Shown: one piece after another, positions 23,675 to 32,330 of the stretch
How the letters are laid out: the number at the start of each line of letters is the position of its first letter
Numbering within the stretch: the stretch's first letter is position 1
Assembly: GCF_000526935.1 (NCBI RefSeq)
Contig: NZ_JAHA01000010.1
Span: 78,374 to 142,373 of the forward strand
From: Butyrivibrio sp. FCS014
GTDB taxonomy: Bacteria; Bacillota; Clostridia; Lachnospirales; Lachnospiraceae
Length of the DNA stretch: 64,000 bases
Direction: 5' to 3'
The notes under the pieces: model-generated
The model's input: only the letters and a program-made list of their open reading frames with translations
Database searches by the model: none
What the model was told of the DNA's origin: nothing
Position numbers and translations under genes: made by a program

Positions 23675-25963
23675 ATGGCACATAATGTGGACTTTTTTCG
23701 AGACGAGATAAGAAACGGCTTTTACATTCCCACAGCAATCAAGCAGTCATGGGCTTCTGCTTTGGATGTACTCTCCGAGATTGACCGAATCTGCAAAAAG
23801 CACGACATTAACTACTTTGCAGATTGGGGCACTTTTCTTGGTGCTGTTCGTCATGGCGGAATAATCCCATGGGACGACGACATAGACATCGCGATGCTGC
23901 GAGATGATTACGACAAATTTAGGGCGGTAGCTGATTCAGAACTACCCGAAGGCTATGCCATTCACGACTATGAACGCCAAGAAAACTACCGGCTTTTTCT
24001 GACCCGCATAGTTGGCAGCACACACATCTGTTTTGATCCCGATTATCTTAACAGTCACTACAATTTCCCCTGGATTGCAAGCGTAGATATCTTTGTCAAA
24101 GATTATCTCTATAAGGACTCTTCCGAGGAAAAGACACGATGCGATGAGATAATGCTTATCCTTGCTGTCGCCGATGGCATTATGGATGGCACCCTCAGGG
24201 ATGATGCCATATCCGAGAAACTACAATACCTGGAAAAGAAATATGATATCGGGCTGCCATTAGCCTCCACCAAAAGAGAACTCTTTATCGCTCTTTACAG
24301 ACTTGCAGAAAAGCAGATGGCACGCTGTCCCAAGGAAGGATCTGACCGGATAGGCCAAATATTCCCCTGGGGCCTTAAAGGTAACCCCGGAGAACCCGCT
24401 AGCAGATATGAGTCCTTTGTCCAAATCCCCTTTGAAAGCACAACTATACCTGTGCCTTCGTACTACAACGCGGCTCTTTCCGCTCGCTATAGCAACTACA
24501 ATAATATCTCTAAAAACTGGGATGGCCATGCATATCCTGCTTTTGATATGCAAAAGAAACTTTTTGAAGCAGATCACAATATTAAACTTCCCACCTTCAC
24601 ATTTGATTCAGCTATGACAACACGACCTGCTGCCGATAAAAGCTCATCACTAAAATCCTTGGCCCATGAATGCCTCTGCGAATTAAACACGCTCTATGAA
24701 AGCAGCGTAACAGCACTATCAGATGGAGACACCAAGGAACTCGAGCGTCTCCTTAATTCAATGCAGCAATTAGCGGCCGATCTGGGAACCATGACCGAGA
24801 ATGTCAAAGGCGAAGACTCTCCACGGGCCAAGGCAATTGTTAAATGGCTCGAGGAATTATGCGAAGTAATTTTCAAGTGCTTCCAAAGCGCAGCTGAATC
24901 TGCCCAAGCAAGCAACATACTCGCCCCTATAAAGGATCATCTTTCAGCACTGCATGATGTATTAGACAACAACCTGTTCAATGTAAAAGAAATCCTGTTT
25001 CTTCCTGTAGGTCCTGTCGAATGGAGGGGCTTTGAACAGACTTACAACCAATTTATAAACGACCGGCAATATGATGTTACGGTTATACCGTTGCCTCTTT
25101 TGACCAAGAATTGCACAGGACAGATCACGTCAACACAGGAGGAAATCGCAGCAGCAACCCGCATTTTTGAATATCCCTCTATGCTTAAGCTTACATCCTG
25201 GGCAGACTATGACTTGTCGCTCCACTGCCCGGACGCAATCTATATACAAAATACCTACGACGGAGAGAATCCCTGCATCACGATTCCTCCTTATTACTAT
25301 GCGTCTAATCTTACTAATTTCACCGATAACCTCATTTACATTCCCATAGGAAAGACCTCAGAGTTTACTGCCAAAGATATACCGGATCAGATGAGCCTTG
25401 GATTCTATATCACGAAACCCGGTGCGGTTTATGCGGATGAAATACTGGTGCAGTCAGAGAACATAAAAGCCCAATATGTGAATGCTCTGGCTCGCTGGGC
25501 AGGTAACGCGACTCTGACCTACTGGGACCGGAAGATTCATGTAAAAGAAAACCTCTACGCTCCAGCGAATAATAGACTGACAGAAGCTCCCATACAAAAA
25601 GAATTGCTCTTCTGTGTTAGCCTGTATGAATATACCGAACATAAGGATGACTTCAGCAATGCTCTGACATCCAGGCTTACCATTATGTCAAAAAATAAAG
25701 ACACACTTCATACCTTTGTGTGTCTCTATCCCGATTATTCAATTGATGACCCGGACATTCCCGGGGAATATCAGGAATTCCATGCCCTTACTGCGGAGCT
25801 GTCTGATAATGCAGGCATTGATGTTATTTCTTTTCCCGAAAAGGATCTCGAAGGATTCTCAAAAAGATTCGCGGCTTATTATGGCAGTTCATCTCCTCTC
25901 GTTCCGGTCTTTTCTGCCGAAGGAAAACCTGTGATGGTAGCTGACTATAATATCAGGCTTTAA
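23675..25963 (+). CDS. LicD-family phosphotransferase fused to a CDP-glycerol-transferase-like domain
   Basis: The 762 residues begin with a LicD domain: FADWGTFLGAVRHGGIIPWDDD, then IDIAMLRDDYDKF. Gly-Thr-x-Leu/Phe-Gly and the W-D-D-D-I-D acidic cluster are the metal and nucleotide site of this nucleotidyltransferase fold. LicD enzymes transfer phosphocholine or similar CMP/CDP-linked groups to teichoic acid or other glycans. A helical linker (about 340-430) leads to a C-terminal domain (KEILFLPVGPVEWRGFEQTYNQ, VTVIPLPL, PDAIYIQNTYDGENP) found also at 32331-34187 and, on its own, at 35255-36259. GAGGTG precedes the ATG by 8 bases. It overlaps the opposing licD gene by four bases, tail to tail. 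Confidence 0.85.
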   Translation: MAHNVDFFRDEIRNGFYIPTAIKQSWASALDVLSEIDRICKKHDINYFADWGTFLGAVRHGGIIPWDDDIDIAMLRDDYDKFRAVADSELPEGYAIHDYERQENYRLFLTRIVGSTHICFDPDYLNSHYNFPWIASVDIFVKDYLYKDSSEEKTRCDEIMLILAVADGIMDGTLRDDAISEKLQYLEKKYDIGLPLASTKRELFIALYRLAEKQMARCPKEGSDRIGQIFPWGLKGNPGEPASRYESFVQIPFESTTIPVPSYYNAALSARYSNYNNISKNWDGHAYPAFDMQKKLFEADHNIKLPTFTFDSAMTTRPAADKSSSLKSLAHECLCELNTLYESSVTALSDGDTKELERLLNSMQQLAADLGTMTENVKGEDSPRAKAIVKWLEELCEVIFKCFQSAAESAQASNILAPIKDHLSALHDVLDNNLFNVKEILFLPVGPVEWRGFEQTYNQFINDRQYDVTVIPLPLLTKNCTGQITSTQEEIAAATRIFEYPSMLKLTSWADYDLSLHCPDAIYIQNTYDGENPCITIPPYYYASNLTNFTDNLIYIPIGKTSEFTAKDIPDQMSLGFYITKPGAVYADEILVQSENIKAQYVNALARWAGNATLTYWDRKIHVKENLYAPANNRLTEAPIQKELLFCVSLYEYTEHKDDFSNALTSRLTIMSKNKDTLHTFVCLYPDYSIDDPDIPGEYQEFHALTAELSDNAGIDVISFPEKDLEGFSKRFAAYYGSSSPLVPVFSAEGKPVMVADYNIRL

Positions 25964-26979
25964 GCACGACAGTCAGCAGGATCTACAACCAACTTTCCGT
26001 TCTCATCGTATTCCAGGAATTCATCCGGGATTTTCCATTCTCTGGCATTATAAGCCTTGTATAACTCACTCCTCTGATATTTGTAGATAGGATACTCATG
26101 TTGTGAAGTATGCTTACGAGGAATCTTATAATCACCAAAAATATTACTCAAAATACCATCATAATCCCGGGGAATCGGAACGTCCATCACGCCTTCAAAA
26201 GGAACAAATATCCTGTCTGTAAAGTGCTCTTCTCTAAATCCCTTCTCGCCGTAGTATATTACCTGTTCCCTGTTTTCCACATGTTTAGAGCCGCAGTCCT
26301 CACATATACCGCAAGCCAGATCAAGGAGTCTTAGTATCTGCATTGTCATAGGCTCTGCATCAGAAAAACAGTAAGCCAGTTCCCTTTCAATCGTCCTTCG
26401 GATTTCCATATACTGCTGACGCAATTCTTCAGAAATAGTGTTCTTATCCACATCCCATTGCAGCATCAGCATTCTGTCCAGAAGTCTTATGAGCCTGTCC
26501 TGATATTCACTTTCCTGAGGATCATCCGAAACCCTGTCAAACACGAAGACATCCACTCCTGTTGTATAGGGGCAGCCGTGGAACTGCTCCAGAAACTCCG
26601 GAGAAGTATCCAGCATACCTCCATTGCAGACATTGAATGACATCTCTTTCGGTGGAATTGCTCCGGGAAGAAGTGATCTCGTCTTAAAACACGGTGGCAG
26701 TTCACTTAAAACAACACCGCAAAACTTCTCATAATCCGCCCTTAGCATGCCAATATCCAGATCATCATCCCAGGGGACATAGCCCTTGTGTCGCACAGCA
26801 CCTATCATTGAGCCGTAGCACATGATGTATCTGATTCCGTACTTCGTACACACCTCGTTGATCCATGCCAGAATCTCCAGCTGAGATGCCCACAAACGCT
26901 TCATCATCCCGGTGATGTGAAAGTTACACCGGGTCTCATTTTCGAAATATTCACTTGAAAATTGAAGCCTGGGTGCCAT
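25960..26979 (-). CDS. LicD-family phosphotransferase
   Basis: The 339 residues carry the LicD core: IMCYGSMIGAVRHKGYVPWD, then DDLDIGMLRADYEKF, and TGVDVFVFDRV. The first Gly-Ser replaces the usual Gly-Thr. It is the last gene of the operon that begins at 32248 and includes the phosphonate enzymes, so a CMP-linked phosphonate is its most likely donor (inference). Membrane segments and signal peptide are absent, as expected for a cytoplasmic transferase acting on lipid-linked glycan. 43 bases separate it from the phosphonopyruvate decarboxylase gene. Cysteines around residue 210 (CGICEDCGSKH) could bind metal, which is not standard for the family. Confidence 0.85.
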   Translation of the reverse strand: MAPRLQFSSEYFENETRCNFHITGMMKRLWASQLEILAWINEVCTKYGIRYIMCYGSMIGAVRHKGYVPWDDDLDIGMLRADYEKFCGVVLSELPPCFKTRSLLPGAIPPKEMSFNVCNGGMLDTSPEFLEQFHGCPYTTGVDVFVFDRVSDDPQESEYQDRLIRLLDRMLMLQWDVDKNTISEELRQQYMEIRRTIERELAYCFSDAEPMTMQILRLLDLACGICEDCGSKHVENREQVIYYGEKGFREEHFTDRIFVPFEGVMDVPIPRDYDGILSNIFGDYKIPRKHTSQHEYPIYKYQRSELYKAYNAREWKIPDEFLEYDENGKLVVDPADCRA

Positions 26980-27022
26980 ATCACATATTCCTCAAAGTTA
27001 TTGATCACGTGTCTATAGTTGA

Positions 27023-28144
27023 TTAAAGAGTCTTTATATAATCCATAAATTTCTGCTTATTCTCAAGCGCTGTTGTCGTGGGTCTTCCAAGATCCTCACG
27101 GGCTCCGATGGAGCATTTAACTTCAATAAATGACAGTTCATTCCTATCTCTTGCCTGTTCCAGCTCTCTATCCAGGCTTTCGAAATCATTGACACATACA
27201 GCATGAGGATATCCACATGCCTCTGCAATCGCCACCAGATCTATCTTTGCTGCGACAGTCGGCATTCCGCCTACGGTCTCGTGTGCGCCGTTATTTATAA
27301 CTACATGTACAAGATTAGCCGGCTTGTTTGCTCCGACTACGGCCATTGCTCCCATGTGCATCAAAACGGCACCATCACCGTCAACGCACCATATACGTTG
27401 GTTCTTTTTATTCAGCGCAATGCCTAAGGCGATAGAGCTGGAATGCCCCATGGATCCCACTGTAAGGAAGTCATATTTATGTGACTGTCCGTTTGCTGCT
27501 CTTGTCTCAAATAATTCTCTGCTGGCCTTACCCGTTGTGGAAACTATCGGATCTTCACCTGATACAGCCACTATGTGCCGTATAATTTCCTCTCTTACCA
27601 TCGAATTATCGTTACAATACTTAACCTTCGGAGCATCCGTCAATGCGCCTTTTCTGATAACAAAGGCCACATCCAGCCCCTTGCTCAGCTTCTGCCTGAA
27701 CTGCTCCATGACCTTTTTTGTTTCATCATCTGTGGTATCAGGCCCGATAACGAAATAGTCTATTCCCATGTTCTCAAGCAACTTTGTAGTTACCTCGCCC
27801 TGATAAATGTGCTGAGGTTCGTCATGGATACCGGGCTCCCCGCGCCATCCCACAATAAACACTGCAGGTATCGCATACACCCTGTCATTCAAAAGACTTG
27901 CAACAGGATTTATTATGTTACCCTCTCCCGAATTCTGCATATATACTACGGGAATCTTACCTGTAGCAAGATGATACCCTGCTGCCAACGCAGTACAGTT
28001 ACCCTCATTTGCCGCAATAATATGATGATCAGGATCAATCCCGTAAGTATCCATCAGATAATTGCAAAGGGCCTTCAGCTGTGAATCAGGCACTCCTGTA
28101 TAGAAGTCCGAGCCAATAATATTCACCAAAGTTTGTACTTTCAT
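27023..28144 (-). CDS. aepY: Phosphonopyruvate decarboxylase
   Basis: The 373 residues form a thiamine-diphosphate enzyme of the AepY/Ppd type: DFYTGVPDSQLKALCNYL at the start, HHIIAANEGNCTALAAGYHLATG (the catalytic Glu region), VYMQNSGEGNIINP, GWRGEPG and the cofactor motif VDGDGAVLMHMG...VVINNGAHETVGG. It converts phosphonopyruvate to phosphonoacetaldehyde and CO2, the irreversible step that pulls the unfavourable PEP mutase reaction forward. GGAG lies 8 bases before the ATG. It stands between the fused nucleotidyltransferase-reductase gene (32 bases upstream) and a licD gene, all in one direction. Confidence 0.93.
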   Translation of the reverse strand: MKVQTLVNIIGSDFYTGVPDSQLKALCNYLMDTYGIDPDHHIIAANEGNCTALAAGYHLATGKIPVVYMQNSGEGNIINPVASLLNDRVYAIPAVFIVGWRGEPGIHDEPQHIYQGEVTTKLLENMGIDYFVIGPDTTDDETKKVMEQFRQKLSKGLDVAFVIRKGALTDAPKVKYCNDNSMVREEIIRHIVAVSGEDPIVSTTGKASRELFETRAANGQSHKYDFLTVGSMGHSSSIALGIALNKKNQRIWCVDGDGAVLMHMGAMAVVGANKPANLVHVVINNGAHETVGGMPTVAAKIDLVAIAEACGYPHAVCVNDFESLDRELEQARDRNELSFIEVKCSIGAREDLGRPTTTALENKQKFMDYIKTL

Positions 28145-28176
28145 TAAGAAATCTCCTCAGCCAATCAGGCTTGTCT

Positions 28177-30042
28177 TTATCCAAGAATATCGTTATACAA
28201 TTCTTCCATAGTATCCCCTGTCAGTTTCACCGGATGATTCACCAGCCTGTCAGGATTGACCCCATCTAAAAGCTTGGTGATGACAGCGTGTTTATCTAAT
28301 GCCGAATCTTTGCTTTCCTGATCAATCTTTTCCAATTCCAGTTTCTTTAATATGCCGTCAAACTTCTCAGCACCTTCCATGGCTGAACTGCATCCCATAA
28401 ACGACGCCAATTCTTCAAGCGTAGAAACCAGATATTCTTTTCCACGTTTATCTATACAATCATCCACATGCCTGATCATATACGGCCATAATCCGGCAAC
28501 GCAAAGCGCAGCAGCATGTCCATGGGCTATTCCAAATATACCGGTCAGCATATAGCACATAGCATGGCCTGCAGTAGTCTGCGTGATATTGATCGCCTGT
28601 CCTGCCAGCATAGATGCCTTTTGCATTGCGATGTTACCACTATCTTCATTTGCAATATAGGAATCAATATTCTCAAGAATCATTCCTATTGCTTCTCTTG
28701 CATATGCTTTGCTCTTATCGGTGGAATTTACAGACCAGTAGGACTCTATGCTATGACAGAGAGCATCCAGCATTGTTGCTTTTCTATTATAGAATGACAC
28801 TGTCTTTAGAAATGACGGATCATAAAATACAGCTTTGGGAATGCAGCTCTCATGTGTTACGGATTGCTTCTTCCCATCGTGGTAGATTACCGCATATCTT
28901 GTCACTTCACTTCCTGTTCCCGCCGTAGTTGGTATAGCCATAAAAGGAATACTGTTTTCCTCGATGCTCTGGTCCAAGTAACTTTTGCTATGGTCCATTG
29001 TGGCAAACAGTTTTATACACTTCGCCACATCCATAGTGCTGCCTCCGCCAAGGGCAAGGATGCTGTCGCACTCCTTACTGTTAAAAAGATCTACTCCTTT
29101 ACACACGGACTCATACTTTGGATTGGGAGAAAAATCCGAGAATCTGATAACTTTTATTCCAAGCTGCTTTTCCATTTCGCATATGTGCTGATACAGCAGA
29201 TGATACTCAACCGCTTTGCCGCACACAAACAACAGTTTTTTTACACCATTGTCCCGCACATATTTATCAAACTCATCATACCGATCTTCTATGAAAAAAA
29301 TCTCATGTGAAGTTTTTTTTTGCGTCAGATTTTCAACAAGCTTTGAAACCACTGCCAAATCTTCCGGAGTATCTACTTCTCTGCACAGCATGTCCTTCAT
29401 ATCCAGCGGATGAATGAGGCATCGGTCACTTACAACATTGAAAGCATTTTCTGCATAACACTTTCGCTTTGCCGGCTCGCCGCTTTCACAGAATTCAGTT
29501 ATGCTTTCAAGCCATATTTCCCAATCCTCTCTGTTGAGCTTATACAAGGGCTGAGCAGCAAGGGCCTGTTCAAAAAACTCTATTCCGACTTTTAAAATTC
29601 TGTCATTCTCAATTACCGCCTTAAAGTCCTTCTCCGGAAGCGGCACCGTAGAACTGACAGCCATGCAGCTTTGCGGGCACGAGAGTATTTTGTTCAGAGC
29701 GGCTCTCTCAAAGACAAGATCCCCATGCATCATTACGATGTCATCATGAAGTTCCTCTCTTGCACAATAAATAGAATAAATATAGTTTGTCTCTGAATAG
29801 ATCTCATTACGAACAAAGCTTATGGAAATAGGAAGGTTAAGCCCCATAACATATTTCCTGAGAATATTTTCATGAGCTCCAACAGTTATGACAGCTTCTT
29901 TTACACCTGCATCCAGAAGCTGCGCTAATTGTCTTCCGATTATGGTTTCCTTGCCATAAACTTCAGTCATGCATTTGGGCTGATCTGATGTGAGAACCCC
30001 CATTCTGGTCCCCATTCCTGAATTCAGTAATAAAGCTTTCAT
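28177..30042 (-). CDS. Fusion: LicC/PntC-like nucleotidyltransferase plus iron-dependent phosphonoacetaldehyde reductase
   Basis: The 621 residues hold two enzymes. Residues 1 to about 235 are a sugar-phosphate/choline-phosphate-type nucleotidyltransferase (NSGMGTRMGVLTSDQPKCM, MMHGDLVFE, REVDTPEDL), the family of LicC and of the phosphonate cytidylyltransferase PntC. Residues from about 245 are an iron-containing alcohol dehydrogenase (DSILALGGGSTMDVAKCIKL, PTTAGTGSEVT, and metal ligands in LDALCHSIES and GHAMCYML...GIAHGHAAAL). In phosphonate clusters this dehydrogenase type (PhpC) reduces phosphonoacetaldehyde to 2-hydroxyethylphosphonate. The product would then be activated by the same polypeptide as a CMP ester. 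It lies between the PEP mutase and AepY genes. The ribosome site (AGAGAGAT) is weak; the start is supported by the N-terminal nucleotidyltransferase motif. Confidence 0.9.
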   Translation of the reverse strand: MKALLLNSGMGTRMGVLTSDQPKCMTEVYGKETIIGRQLAQLLDAGVKEAVITVGAHENILRKYVMGLNLPISISFVRNEIYSETNYIYSIYCAREELHDDIVMMHGDLVFERAALNKILSCPQSCMAVSSTVPLPEKDFKAVIENDRILKVGIEFFEQALAAQPLYKLNREDWEIWLESITEFCESGEPAKRKCYAENAFNVVSDRCLIHPLDMKDMLCREVDTPEDLAVVSKLVENLTQKKTSHEIFFIEDRYDEFDKYVRDNGVKKLLFVCGKAVEYHLLYQHICEMEKQLGIKVIRFSDFSPNPKYESVCKGVDLFNSKECDSILALGGGSTMDVAKCIKLFATMDHSKSYLDQSIEENSIPFMAIPTTAGTGSEVTRYAVIYHDGKKQSVTHESCIPKAVFYDPSFLKTVSFYNRKATMLDALCHSIESYWSVNSTDKSKAYAREAIGMILENIDSYIANEDSGNIAMQKASMLAGQAINITQTTAGHAMCYMLTGIFGIAHGHAAALCVAGLWPYMIRHVDDCIDKRGKEYLVSTLEELASFMGCSSAMEGAEKFDGILKKLELEKIDQESKDSALDKHAVITKLLDGVNPDRLVNHPVKLTGDTMEELYNDILG

Positions 30043-30062
30043 CTTTTATCTCTCTATCTTCA

Positions 30063-31358
30063 TCACAGTTCATCAATCAGGGTGATAATCTTTTTAATCG
30101 ACAGAATCTCGCTGTCAATCTCTTTTGCTCTATGGTGTATCAGAATACTTCTTGCAGCATTTTCCATGGCCGGGAATGCTGCGCGAAGAAGCTGGTTAGC
30201 ATAGATGCATATGTTAGCGCCATGCTCGGCAAGTTCGATATCGGTGATACTGTCGTAGGAACTGGGAACAACAACTATAGGTGTGTCCTTATCTTCCTTC
30301 CTGAACCTGTCACAGAATTCCAGAATCTCATCGGGCTCCTTTTTTCTGCTATGGATCATAATGCTGTCAGCACCTGCCTTCACATATGCACGAGCCCTCT
30401 CCAATGCATCCTCAATTCCCTTCTCAAGGATAAGGCTCTCGATTCTGGCAATTATCATGAAATCTTCCGACAGCTGAGCCCTTTTTCCGGCAGCTATCTT
30501 GTCACAGAAATGCTCAATTGTATCCTGCGTTTGAGCAACCTCCGTGCCAAACAGACTGTTCTTCTTAAGTCCCGCCTTGTCTTCAATGATTACTGCGCTG
30601 ACGCCCATTCGCTCAAGGCTTCGTACCGTATACACAAAGTGCTCAGTCATTCCGCCGGTATCTCCGTCAAAGATAATAGGCTTTGTCGTAACTTCCATAA
30701 CATCATCGATTGTCCGGAATCGTGATGTCATATCCACCAGCTCAATGTCAGGCTTTCCCTTATTGGTACTATCGCAAAGAGAACTGATCCACATTGCATC
30801 AAACTGATCAATAACGCCTTCCTCTCCAACAATGGTTTTCTCGGCTATAAGTCCGGTAAGACCGCTGTGTACTTCAATAGCCTTTACTATCGGAACCATT
30901 TTGATTGCCTTGCGGAGCCTTCCACGCCTGAATTCAGGCATAGCAAGCTTTTCCTTCATCTGCTTATCAAGCTTTGAAACCAATTCATTCCGGGTATATG
31001 GAATCTCTATCAGTTCTCCTCCATACTTCCCGGTAAGCTCCAGAATATTATTCTTGATCGCCATCATGAACGACGATGACCAGTTGTCACCATGAACAAT
31101 GTAGTCAGGGTGCAATGTCTCAAAAATTTCGTCATACATTATCTGATTCTGGACAATCACATCGGCGACTCCCGGAAGACCCTTTATCAGATTTACTCGC
31201 TCTTCCAACGTGATAGAAGGGAACCTGTTATATTTGACCATCGCACTATCTGACAGAACGCCAATGGTCACTTCGCCGTACTTATTGGCTTCTTTGATAA
31301 TGTTTAAATGTCCTTCATGAATAATGTCAGTACAAAAGCATGCGTAGACTTTTTTCAT
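30063..31358 (-). CDS. aepX: Phosphoenolpyruvate phosphomutase with N-terminal cytidylyltransferase-like domain
   Basis: The start at 31358 (MKKVYACFCTDIIHEGHLNI) has AGGAG 5 bases upstream; a GTG further up lies inside the preceding gene. Residues 1 to about 135 are a TagD/cytidylyltransferase-like fold with an HxGH motif (HEGH), but the usual RTEGISTT loop is replaced by TRNELVSKL, so activity is doubtful. The rest is PEP mutase: FDAMWISSLCDS, FDGDTGG, the diagnostic EDKAGLKKNS (EDKx5NS) and ADSIMIHSRKKEPDEI. PEP mutase turns phosphoenolpyruvate into phosphonopyruvate and defines a phosphonate pathway. The next gene begins 20 bases on, and the licD upstream ends 14 bases before the start. 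Confidence 0.93.
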   Translation of the reverse strand: MKKVYACFCTDIIHEGHLNIIKEANKYGEVTIGVLSDSAMVKYNRFPSITLEERVNLIKGLPGVADVIVQNQIMYDEIFETLHPDYIVHGDNWSSSFMMAIKNNILELTGKYGGELIEIPYTRNELVSKLDKQMKEKLAMPEFRRGRLRKAIKMVPIVKAIEVHSGLTGLIAEKTIVGEEGVIDQFDAMWISSLCDSTNKGKPDIELVDMTSRFRTIDDVMEVTTKPIIFDGDTGGMTEHFVYTVRSLERMGVSAVIIEDKAGLKKNSLFGTEVAQTQDTIEHFCDKIAAGKRAQLSEDFMIIARIESLILEKGIEDALERARAYVKAGADSIMIHSRKKEPDEILEFCDRFRKEDKDTPIVVVPSSYDSITDIELAEHGANICIYANQLLRAAFPAMENAARSILIHHRAKEIDSEILSIKKIITLIDEL

Positions 31359-31372
31359 CATTTCTCCTTCCT

Positions 31373-32248
31373 TCACGTAAGGTATTCTGTATAAGGTCTA
31401 TCCGGATCCAATATTCCTATTCTGTGATCCGATGCGTACATTTTGCGTTCGTTATAGTCCCCGTAACGGGCAGTCAGGATTTCGTGATATCCTACCGGCG
31501 CATTAAACTCATAGCCCTCAAAGGGAAGTTTGACAACACCTCCGTACCACTCTTTTTTGCATGGAGGCGTTGTGAACATTTTGGAAAAGACATTTATCTC
31601 ACCGAGACTGTCGTAGCAGGAAGCAAGGAGATTCTCAAGCAGTGTAAGTCGCTCCTCATATGGCATTCCCAAAACTTCTATCATCGAATCAAATCCAAAT
31701 TTAGGCTCTTTCCCTTCAATCATTTCCATCAATAAATCTTTGGGAGTAAAGGTTGCCGTCCACAATTCCAAAAGAGTGGATATTATCTCCGGAGCTGCTT
31801 TGCCATCAAGTACATCCGCGGCAATATCAAGAGGGAAAATATCGATAAATATTCCCTGATGAAAGTTAGCATTCGGAATGATCGCACTTCCCATCATGGT
31901 GGTATTATCATTTCTCAATCTCGAAAATGAAGTCATTCTGTTGTCATTGTGATCAGTATGATAATTCTGTACAAAAAAAGGAGTCTCAAACCACTTCGGA
32001 GCAATCTCCAAAAACCTTTGATAATCAGGCCTTGGCATGGTCACATCTATATCGTCGTCCCAGGGAATGAATCCCTTATGCCTCACTGCACCAAGAAGAG
32101 TCCCAAAATCAATGAAATACGTAAGTCCGTTCTCCGCGCAGAACCGGTCAAAAAGCACAAGCATATCCAACTGTACTTTCCAGACCCTTTTCATCTTTGC
32201 AGCAATTACATGCCCTTCACGTATTTCTTCTTCCAAATTAAATTCCAT
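31373..32248 (-). CDS. LicD-family phosphotransferase, first gene of the phosphonate operon
   Basis: The 291 residues match LicD over nearly full length: FIDFGTLLGAVRHKGFIPWD, then DDIDVTMPRPDYQRF, GIFIDIFPLDIAADVL, and the late LPFEGYEFNAPVGYHEILTARYGDY motif. AGGAGG stands 9 bases before the ATG. The family moves phosphocholine-like groups from a CDP or CMP carrier; here the next gene downstream is PEP mutase, and the operon ends with a second licD, so the two may use a CMP-phosphonate at different positions or acceptors (inference). The protein is short and single-domain, unlike the fused versions next door. Confidence 0.88.
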   Translation of the reverse strand: MEFNLEEEIREGHVIAAKMKRVWKVQLDMLVLFDRFCAENGLTYFIDFGTLLGAVRHKGFIPWDDDIDVTMPRPDYQRFLEIAPKWFETPFFVQNYHTDHNDNRMTSFSRLRNDNTTMMGSAIIPNANFHQGIFIDIFPLDIAADVLDGKAAPEIISTLLELWTATFTPKDLLMEMIEGKEPKFGFDSMIEVLGMPYEERLTLLENLLASCYDSLGEINVFSKMFTTPPCKKEWYGGVVKLPFEGYEFNAPVGYHEILTARYGDYNERKMYASDHRIGILDPDRPYTEYLT

Positions 32249-32287
32249 ATGGACCAGCCTCCTAAATGGTTGCCATTTCGTATATTA

Positions 32288-32298
32288 ATTGTATCACA
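32288..32298 (-). promoter_or_regulatory. Extended -10 promoter of the licD-phosphonate operon
   Basis: TGTGATACAAT on the minus strand contains an extended -10 (TGnTACAAT) about 40 bases before the licD start. The -35 is weak. No other promoter-like site was seen within the operon. Confidence 0.45.
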
Positions 32299-32330
32299 AA
32301 AAGTGCACAGTGCTGAAAAACACCGTGTTT

